Positions 1 to 3,897 of a DNA stretch of 5,865 nucleotides are shown here, in pieces. Position 1 is the first letter of the stretch. Every line of letters starts with the position of its first letter. This DNA comes from Candidatus Omnitrophota bacterium (GTDB taxonomy: Bacteria; Omnitrophota; Gorgyraeia; Gygaellales; Profunditerraquicolaceae). The stretch spans positions 1-5,865 of the forward strand of contig JAGOIJ010000105.1 of NCBI GenBank assembly GCA_017995695.1, in the 5' to 3' direction. The translations under genes were made by a program, and so were the position numbers. A model generated the notes under the pieces. It was given only the letters and a program-made list of their open reading frames with translations. It did not search any database and was not told the DNA's origin.

Positions 1-2
1 AT

Positions 3-416
3 TTTTTCCAGGGATTGATTCCCGAGACACTTGCTATAGTCTCGCGATTGCTCTTTGGCGTAAGCTGTATCATCGGGCGTAATTGGACGATCTTTTTACA
101 GTTTAAGGGAGGCAAGGGCGTTGCTTCGACATTAGGTGTTTTGATAGGCCTTGCGGCAACCATTCCAGGCCTTTATATTGTTTTGCTCCTGGTGTTGGCT
201 ACGTGGGGGCTGGTATTTTTGTTTTCGCGTATTGTTTCGTTAGCTTCGATACTGGCAGGAATCAGCATGCCTTTTTATATGTGGTTTTTTAAGCAAACTC
301 CGGTAATTATTGTTGCCGGTGCTGCATTAGCGGTTTTAGGAATCCTGCGTCACAAGACCAACCTGAAACGAATCTTCCTCGGAACTGAACCAAAGTTATC
401 TTTTAAGAAGAAATAA
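3..416 (+). CDS. plsY: Glycerol-3-phosphate acyltransferase PlsY, 5'-truncated by the window edge
   Basis: This is an integral inner-membrane enzyme that transfers the acyl group of acyl-phosphate to sn-glycerol-3-phosphate, making lysophosphatidic acid, the first step of phospholipid synthesis. The reading frame is open from base 3, and 137 residues are visible. PlsY proteins are usually about 190-210 residues, so roughly the first third, including the Ser/Arg motif 1, lies outside. The glycine-rich loop KGGKGVAST (motif 2) follows GRNW. Two long hydrophobic stretches come next (about residues 50-75 and 80-110 of the visible part). The end shows motif 3 as RHKTNLKRIFLGTEPKL, with the His, Asn and Glu expected in the family. 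One oddity is that the usual Gly-His before the loop is Gly-Arg here (codon CGT; CAT would restore His). A TTG at 15 is in frame but is internal, not a start. No intrinsic terminator is evident after the stop. Confidence 0.93.
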   Translation, partial: FFQGLIPETLAIVSRLLFGVSCIIGRNWTIFLQFKGGKGVASTLGVLIGLAATIPGLYIVLLLVLATWGLVFLFSRIVSLASILAGISMPFYMWFFKQTPVIIVAGAALAVLGILRHKTNLKRIFLGTEPKLSFKKK

Positions 417-470
417 CACTCCTTAATTTCTTGCTATTTTTTTCTCCCATTCCTTATTTCGTTTTGAGCA

Positions 471-515
471 CATTTTCTTTGTGTCATTGCCAGTTCATTT
501 TCTTTGTGTCATTGC
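471..515. repeat. 20-bp exact direct repeat, period 25, at the element's left end
   Basis: Bases 471-490 and 496-515 are identical over 20 positions and separated by 5 bases. The second copy covers the first 11 bases of the terminal repeat of the palindromic element plus 9 bases of flanking DNA. The duplication therefore includes host flank as well as the element end, which fits slipped replication or an aborted earlier insertion. No rest of an element follows the first copy. Confidence 0.8.
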
Positions 516-589
516 GAGCGCAGCGAAGCAATCTAAATGGATTGCTTCGTAGTAAAGATACGTATAGCTATACTCCTCGCAATGACACA
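505..589. repeat. MITE-like palindromic element with 14-bp terminal inverted repeats
   Basis: The ends form a perfect 14-bp inverted repeat: TGTGTCATTGCGAG at 505-518 and its complement at 576-589. Inside is a second perfect 10-bp inverted repeat, CGAAGCAATC at 524-533 and GATTGCTTCG at 540-549, with a 6-base loop. A 12-bp perfect palindrome, GTATAGCTATAC, lies at 562-573. Together these would fold into a clover of hairpins. Elements with the same TCATTGCGAG ends and GAAGCAATC arms recur as dispersed intergenic repeats in many unrelated bacteria (recalled, not searched). There is no transposase gene here and I see no clear target-site duplication. It is probably non-autonomous. Confidence 0.8.
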
Positions 590-636
590 GGGGCGCACCA
601 TAGCCCCGCTCCGCTCATGATATCCCCGTAAATCTC

Positions 637-875
637 CTTACGTTCACTCACTTCGCTCGTTCCGCAAGTTATGCGACTAACCTTGCCGCAATTTGTTAAC
701 GGGCAAGTAAATTCGCGGACGCCCCTTGCGGGGCTATAACTTATGTTCGCGCTTCGCGCTCCAATAGGTATCCGACAAGCCTTGTCGCAATCAATAGCCG
801 GACAAGTAAATTCGCGGACGCCCCTTGCGGGGCTATAACTTATGTTCGCGCTTCGCGCTCCATAAGTTATCCGCT
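637..875. repeat. Tandem repeat array, about 99-bp period, two units plus partial flanking units
   Basis: Bases 704-763 and 803-862 are identical over 60 positions at an offset of 99. The preceding 40 bases of each unit (about 664-703 and 763-802) are related but diverged. The tail motif of the unit (CTTCGCGCTCC followed by ATAAGTTATCCG) recurs in degenerate form at about 648-675 and again at 851-873, so partial units flank the two full ones. Each unit contains a GCCCC-TTGC-GGGGC hairpin and a CGCG-CTT-CGCG hairpin. A third stem pairs CTTGCC with GGCAAG in unit 1 (682-687 with 702-707) and CTTGTC with GACAAG in unit 2 (781-786 with 801-806), a compensatory pair change. At the right edge 835-844 and 861-870 form a perfect 10-bp inverted repeat. 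Confidence 0.85.
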
Positions 876-916
876 CATTTATTTAGAAACCGCTTTCTTT
901 ATAAGCCGTTTTAGTA

Positions 917-945
917 TTGATTCGTCTGGAGGGACAACTTATACT
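917..945 (+). promoter_or_regulatory. Possible sigma70-type promoter upstream of the small basic protein
   Basis: TTGATT (917-922) and TATACT (940-945) are separated by 17 bases, matching the consensus at 4 of 6 and 5 of 6 positions. Transcription would start near 952 and leave an untranslated leader of about 120 bases holding two hairpins. It is only a sequence match in an AT-rich region, so it may be chance. Confidence 0.4.
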
Positions 946-972
946 TTTAATGAGAATATATACCTATTTATA

Positions 973-1004
973 TGTCCCACCAGCCACAAGTGGTTTCAGG
1001 GACA
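973..1004. repeat. Imperfect palindrome, possibly a REP-like element
   Basis: TGTCCC (973-978) pairs with GGGACA (999-1004). Inside it ACCA (979-982) pairs with TGGT (991-994), leaving a four-base bulge on the right side. A second GGGACA lies upstream at 931-936, so TGTCCC has two possible partners. The form, a short extragenic palindrome directly abutting another hairpin, resembles REP-type elements, but only one copy is in the window. Confidence 0.5.
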
Positions 1005-1047
1005 GCCGGGTTGCCTGGATTGCTTTGTTAACATAGGGCAACCCGGC
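1005..1047. promoter_or_regulatory. Leader hairpin, 11-bp perfect stem
   Basis: GCCGGGTTGCC (1005-1015) and GGCAACCCGGC (1037-1047) are perfect complements with a 21-base loop. No T-run follows, so it is not an intrinsic terminator. It sits 24 bases before the ATG of the small basic protein and could affect its mRNA. Its arm matches the arm of the terminator at 1531-1561 in 9 of 11 bases. Confidence 0.65.
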
Positions 1048-1070
1048 ATTACATCGAGAAAAGAGGAGTT

Positions 1071-1406
1071 ATGCGTGACGTAGTTTTTAAGCATTTGACT
1101 TCCGATGATAAGCGTAGAAAACGCATAGCCAGCTGCGAAACCGCAGAACAGCATGGCATGCGCAGCACTGTCTGCCGCCATTTTGTGTATATCGCTCAAG
1201 AGGTGCAGGGGGAAGAGATTGTAAAGCCCATGCCGTATATTTCCGTGCGTAAAGAGCGAAATAATAAAGGACAGCAGGAAAAGTTTTTTTGCAAGATAAA
1301 GGGGAGTGTAGTAACTATGAGCAATGGCAGGATGTTTCTTATTCGCTTTATGCATTCATTAAGGATTAATCTGACTGCTGTTTCGCATGACTTAGGTGTC
1401 TCATGA
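1071..1406 (+). CDS. Small basic protein of unknown function
   Basis: This encodes 111 residues with no signal peptide or membrane segment, so it is probably cytoplasmic. The ATG is preceded by GAGGAG (1063-1068) at a short spacing of 2 bases. The N-terminal half is rich in Arg and Lys (a DDKRRKRI stretch at about residues 12-19) and in Cys/His. The C-terminal half alternates hydrophobic and polar residues like beta strands (KFFCKIKGSV, then NGRMFLIRFMHSLRINL). I have a vague memory of similar proteins with a KERN...FFCKIKGSV...NGR.F pattern in Omnitrophota-type genomes, but no named family. The opposite-strand frame at 996-1355 has no Shine-Dalgarno and is judged a shadow. The gene lies between two hairpins with related arms. 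It could be a nucleic-acid-binding or regulatory protein, which is inference from charge only. Confidence 0.55.
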   Translation: MRDVVFKHLTSDDKRRKRIASCETAEQHGMRSTVCRHFVYIAQEVQGEEIVKPMPYISVRKERNNKGQQEKFFCKIKGSVVTMSNGRMFLIRFMHSLRINLTAVSHDLGVS

Positions 1407-1413
1407 TTTAGTC

Positions 1414-1442
1414 TTGACTTTAAACTGTTAGTAGTGTATATT
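1414..1442 (+). promoter_or_regulatory. Sigma70-type promoter for a short transcript
   Basis: TTGACT (1414-1419) and TATATT (1437-1442) are separated by exactly 17 bases. They start only 8 bases after the stop of the small basic protein. The predicted start point is near 1449-1450, and the next terminator ends near 1571, so the transcript would be only about 120 bases. Confidence 0.65.
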
Positions 1443-1507
1443 TAATAAAGCAATTTATAAAGTCTTTAATAATCCGCTATTTCTTGGTTTTTGGAGGAAA
1501 TCAAGAG

Positions 1508-1531
1508 ATGCCTTTGCAAGAAATTGCATAG
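1508..1531 (+). CDS. Possible 7-codon leader peptide MPLQEIA
   Basis: ATG at 1508 follows GGAGG (1493-1497) by 10 bases. The frame reads MPLQEIA and stops at TAG, whose last base is the first base of the terminator stem. Such placement is what translation-controlled attenuation would need, but the peptide has no run of a single amino acid. The reading frame may be fortuitous. Confidence 0.25.
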   Translation: MPLQEIA

Positions 1532-1571
1532 CCGGATTGACTTATAAAGGGTCAATCCGGCTTTTTATTTT
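1531..1571 (+). terminator. Strong intrinsic terminator
   Basis: GCCGGATTGAC (1531-1541) and GTCAATCCGGC (1551-1561) form a perfect 11-bp stem with a 9-base loop, followed directly by TTTTTATTTT. It isolates the next gene cluster from upstream transcription, and the next promoter begins 13 bases later. Confidence 0.92.
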
Positions 1572-1583
1572 GCTCGATTGAGG

Positions 1584-1611
1584 TTGACAAAGCGTTGTTA
1601 GGTGATATACT
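1584..1611 (+). promoter_or_regulatory. Strong sigma70-type promoter of the exported-protein cluster
   Basis: A perfect TTGACA (1584-1589) and TATACT (1606-1611) are 16 bases apart. The predicted start near 1618 gives a leader of about 17 bases that consists of little more than the ribosome-binding site AAGGAGGA (1623-1630) before ATG 1635. This excludes the in-frame GTG at 1602, which lies inside the promoter, as the start of the next gene. Confidence 0.85.
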
Positions 1612-1634
1612 ACTCTGATAAGAAGGAGGAGCTC

Positions 1635-3032
1635 ATGAAAGTTATCAGAGAAGCAATAGTGGCGGTAGCGGTTGGAGTTACAATACTTTTTGCGCCGTTT
1701 ACCGTTTATGCTGCACTCTCGGTTTCAGTGACTCCTTACGAGGGTGGTGTTGATCTAAGATTCGGTAATGTCAATAGCGCTGATGTCATGCCTATTGATA
1801 GACAGGTAAATGTGCGGATTACTGCCACTGATAACACCCAATACATGTTGTATCAACAGCTGCTTGATTCTTTGACCAATGAGCGGGGAGAGCGGTTGCC
1901 GGTGCAAAGTTTTGTTGGCAATGCTCTTTCAGGAAGGAATCAATACGGGACCGTGCATTTATCGCAAGAGCGCCCCGTGAGTACTTCAAGAGCGCTTATC
2001 TATACGTCCAATACAGCGGGTCTTTCAGATTCACTGATCCTTTCATACGGTATTCGTCTAAGTCCCCAGGTGAGCCCGGGGCGTTACACAGGAAGGATTG
2101 CCTACACCTTGGTGCCTGTGCGTGGAACGCAGGCCCCCCGTCCAGAAATCTTAAATATATCTGTTCAGATAGAGTCTAAAACAATCGTTTCTATTACGAC
2201 CGTTAAAGGATCCCGTTCAATTAGCCTTTCTACTGCCAAGGAACAACCTTTGCCTGAGCAGGTTTCTATTGAGATAAAGAATAATATCGGTAGACAGTAT
2301 AAAATTTACCAATTGTTGGGTTCAACATTTGTCTCGGCAAAAGGTCAACCCTTACCGGTAGGGGCAATCCGTTATGCGGTCTCCGGAGGCGATAAAGGCA
2401 GTAGGAATACGGCCGAACAGGTATTAAGTCAGAATAAGCAACTATTGTATAGTTCTTCGCAGAAAGGCGAGCAGGATTCTTTCGTGGTCAATTACCTGAT
2501 TGGCGATGTAAAAGATGCAAAGGCAGGAACGTATCGGGGCACGCTTCAGTATTTACTTGAGATCGCAGCAGGCGAGACAAAAATAATCGATACCTTTACC
2601 ATAGAATTAATCAATGAAGAGGTGTTTAGTTTGTCAGTTGATCTTGATCGTGGCGGCCGCATAGCATTTGATAACCTTAAGCCGTTGGATAAGCCAAAGC
2701 AAAGCGAGGTTTTGGTTGAAGTAACATCAAATCTCGGTGAGCCCTATCAGGTTATTCAGACCGTGTATTCAGAGTTAGTTAATAAGGCAGGAGAAAAGAT
2801 ACCGGGAAAATATTTTACGGTGCGCACCGAAGCTGTGGATGATGAACCCCTCGCCGGGCTTAAATTTACTCAAGCCTCAGAAGTTAAATCAAAAGATACC
2901 GTATTGTATGTCTCCGATAAGAAAGGATCTTCAGCAACGTTTAAGGTGGTATATGAGTTGAGTGTGCCTGATACTGTTAAGGCTGATGATTATGGTTCGA
3001 ATATCGTATTTTCATTGATGAAGATTCAATAA
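1635..3032 (+). CDS. Exported protein with three Ig-like repeats, candidate surface-fibre subunit
   Basis: This encodes 465 residues. A Sec signal peptide covers residues 1-26 (charged start, hydrophobic core, VYA before the cut). The mature part is three diverged repeats, about 27-175, 180-326 and 330-465. Each opens with an alternating-hydrophobic strand (LSVSVTP, TIVSITT, FSLSVDL). Each then carries a QY or PY motif, a G-x-x-[LI]-P, an L-[IL]-Y-x-S or VLYVS, and a strand leading to G-x-Y-x-G or its remnant DDYGSN. There are no cysteines, no membrane anchor and no enzyme motif. The pattern suggests beta-sandwich domains of the kind found in fimbrial or WxL-type surface proteins. It is the first gene of the cluster and has the best promoter and a strong ribosome-binding site, as expected for an abundant structural protein. 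No named family was recognised. An alternative is a scaffold or adhesin at the fibre tip or base. Confidence 0.75.
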   Translation: MKVIREAIVAVAVGVTILFAPFTVYAALSVSVTPYEGGVDLRFGNVNSADVMPIDRQVNVRITATDNTQYMLYQQLLDSLTNERGERLPVQSFVGNALSGRNQYGTVHLSQERPVSTSRALIYTSNTAGLSDSLILSYGIRLSPQVSPGRYTGRIAYTLVPVRGTQAPRPEILNISVQIESKTIVSITTVKGSRSISLSTAKEQPLPEQVSIEIKNNIGRQYKIYQLLGSTFVSAKGQPLPVGAIRYAVSGGDKGSRNTAEQVLSQNKQLLYSSSQKGEQDSFVVNYLIGDVKDAKAGTYRGTLQYLLEIAAGETKIIDTFTIELINEEVFSLSVDLDRGGRIAFDNLKPLDKPKQSEVLVEVTSNLGEPYQVIQTVYSELVNKAGEKIPGKYFTVRTEAVDDEPLAGLKFTQASEVKSKDTVLYVSDKKGSSATFKVVYELSVPDTVKADDYGSNIVFSLMKIQ

Positions 3033-3045
3033 AAGGGAGGTTAAA

Positions 3046-3048
3046 ATG
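3046..3048 (+). promoter_or_regulatory. Alternative upstream start codon with its own Shine-Dalgarno
   Basis: ATG at 3046, preceded by GGGAGG (3035-3040) at a spacing of 5, opens a 32-codon extension that runs in frame into the next gene without a stop. It lies 13 bases after the stop of the preceding gene. Used alone, it would give a 55-residue export signal whose first half is not hydrophobic. Confidence 0.5.
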
Positions 3049-3080
3049 AAGAAGTTGGAATCAATGTTTAAAAAAATATT

Positions 3081-3113
3081 GAGCGTCCAATCTTATGGAA
3101 TGGATTGGCGTTC
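3081..3113 (+). promoter_or_regulatory. Intercistronic hairpin between two start sites
   Basis: GAGCG (3081-3085) pairs with CGTTC (3109-3113) including one G-U. CCAATC (3087-3092) pairs with GATTGG (3103-3108), with T3086 bulged, giving 11 pairs and a 10-base loop. It lies 11 bases before the strong ribosome-binding site of the single-domain subunit. It could stabilise or mark a processed mRNA that encodes that subunit alone. No T-run follows, so it is not a terminator. Confidence 0.45.
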
Positions 3114-3124
3114 ATTTGCTATGG

Positions 3125-3134
3125 AAGGAGGTGA
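3125..3134 (+). promoter_or_regulatory. Near-perfect Shine-Dalgarno deciding the subunit start
   Basis: AAGGAGGTGA is fully complementary to the usual 3' end of 16S rRNA. AGGAGG ends 10 bases before ATG 3142 and 4 bases before ATG 3136. The first gives a canonical MKK-type signal peptide. This is the strongest ribosome-binding site in the window. Confidence 0.8.
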
Positions 3135-3141
3135 AATGATA

Positions 3142-3834
3142 ATGAAGAAAATATTTGTGTTAGCGATTATAGGAATCCTCGCAACCATGACGTTGACAAG
3201 CGCATATGCAGCAACTACGTCTGGAGCGATTGCCGTAACCGCAAGTATCCAGGCTGGCACGCCTGATATGACGGTAAGGGTGTATCGCGCTCCGAATGGC
3301 GATCCTGATTTGATCAATTTCAATGCTCCGGTTACAACGATGACGTTTGACAAGTTTGATTTGATCTCAAGGCCGACCAAGGCTAGCCAGTGGACAACGG
3401 TTGATCAATTTGTGGCGTTTGTGTATGCAACAGGGCTTGGCAAACAATACAAGATCACGTCGAAAACCACAGGCGCTGGGCAATTCACTCGTACGGGCGG
3501 AGCTGAAACATTGCCTATTAACAGTTTTGCTTGTACTCCGGTGTATGCCGCAGAAGATGTTTGGAAGCTTCCTGATGGGACAGAAGTTGCCCAGGGAGCT
3601 CGCCCTGCAGGTTCAACCTTAGGGACCGTAGGCCCTGCGATTAATGCCGCGGGAAAGCTCGTGTATCAGAGTGAGAATCCAGGATCAGCTCGCATTATCC
3701 AGATATGGTATGGTTTTCCGCCTTATACTGCGACGGGAGCCAATCCGTATACTGGTTATGCGCCGATTCCGTCAACGCAGACCGCAGGATCGTATACGGG
3801 AGTTAATGTCGTTATCGACATTACGCCTGTGTAA
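3142..3834 (+). CDS. Single-domain exported protein, candidate major fibre subunit
   Basis: This encodes 230 residues from ATG 3142. The start was chosen for the near-perfect ribosome-binding site and for MKK plus a hydrophobic core, with AYA at residues 21-23 as the signal-peptidase site. ATG 3046 and 3136 are in-frame alternatives. The mature chain begins with an alternating strand (GAIAVTASIQAG), like the N-terminal donor strand of fimbrial or spore-coat-U-type subunits. The motifs then repeat those of the upstream protein: GKQYKI, ETLPINSF, KLVYQS and, at the C-terminus, AGSYTG and a final strand NVVIDITPV. Between the LP and YQS motifs is a longer, Gly/Pro/Ala-rich loop. A single Cys is present, so there is no internal disulfide. 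It lies directly after the three-repeat protein and before a chaperone-like gene. I infer a secreted structural subunit. A WxL-like cell-surface protein is the main alternative; no WxL motif was seen. Confidence 0.72.
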   Translation: MKKIFVLAIIGILATMTLTSAYAATTSGAIAVTASIQAGTPDMTVRVYRAPNGDPDLINFNAPVTTMTFDKFDLISRPTKASQWTTVDQFVAFVYATGLGKQYKITSKTTGAGQFTRTGGAETLPINSFACTPVYAAEDVWKLPDGTEVAQGARPAGSTLGTVGPAINAAGKLVYQSENPGSARIIQIWYGFPPYTATGANPYTGYAPIPSTQTAGSYTGVNVVIDITPV

Positions 3835-3861
3835 GTGGTAGCATCGAGACTATATATTATG

Positions 3862-3890
3862 TTGCGATGCATATATAACTTTGCTATAAT
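3862..3890 (+). promoter_or_regulatory. Extended -10 promoter placing the chaperone ATG near +1
   Basis: A perfect TATAAT (3885-3890) is preceded by TGC, an extended -10, with TTGCGA (3862-3867) 17 bases upstream. The predicted start, about 7 bases after the -10, falls at 3896-3898, and ATG is at 3898. The -35 overlaps the right arm of an inverted repeat GCATCG (3841-3846) / CGATGC (3865-3870), a possible operator. Confidence 0.6.
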
Positions 3891-3897
3891 TTCTTCC

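Larger units (their letters stand above)
417..930. other. Gene-free, repeat-rich intergenic region
   Basis: No convincing gene lies between the acyltransferase and the next unit. The open frame at 431-631 merely reads through an inverted-repeat element. The region holds a T-rich stretch after the plsY stop, a MITE-like palindromic element, a small GGGGC/GCCCC hairpin (590-594 with 603-607), a tandem array with a 99-bp period, and a possible promoter at its right end. The first two repeat types show no matching arms, so they look like independent insertions or expansions. Confidence 0.7.
1449..1571 (+). ncRNA. Candidate small RNA or attenuated leader of about 120 nt
   Basis: The segment is bounded by a good promoter and a strong intrinsic terminator. 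The presumed 5' end GCAATTT (1450-1456) is complementary to AAATTGC (1521-1527), which could close the molecule. Alternatively 1515-1519 and 1524-1528 form TGCAA/TTGCA with a GAAA tetraloop. No known riboswitch or small-RNA class was recognised. It could also be just the 3' end of the upstream gene with a fortuitous promoter. Confidence 0.4.

Noticed and set aside
431..631. 66-codon + strand open frame after plsY
   Set aside because: It reads through the palindromic element (SLRAQRSN... and ...PRNDTG are the usual translation of such repeats), has no ribosome-binding site and no protein-like composition.
664..862. CRISPR array
   Set aside because: The repeated unit is about 99 bp, adjacent copies have no unique spacers of constant length, and no cas gene is present.
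996..1355. 119-codon minus strand open frame opposite the small basic protein
   Set aside because: No Shine-Dalgarno before its ATG, it would end inside the leader hairpin, and the + strand frame has a ribosome-binding site and a beta-strand-like pattern. Its hydrophobic look is the complement of charged codons.
1449..1571. Known riboswitch class in the short transcript
   Set aside because: I looked for c-di-GMP, cobalamin, TPP, preQ1 and similar core motifs and saw none.
1602..1634. GTG at 1602 as start of the three-repeat protein
   Set aside because: It lies within the promoter, upstream of the predicted transcription start. ATG 1635 has a strong ribosome-binding site 5 bases away and gives a normal signal peptide.
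3093..3380. Minus strand open frame across the start of the single-domain subunit
   Set aside because: Its hydrophobic stretch is the complement of the signal-peptide region; no ribosome-binding site or independent support.
3401..3841. Two + strand frames (3401-3622 and 3644-3841) inside the subunit gene
   Set aside because: Both are out-of-frame shadows rich in Arg/Gln/Leu, fully overlapped by a gene with signal peptide and domain motifs.
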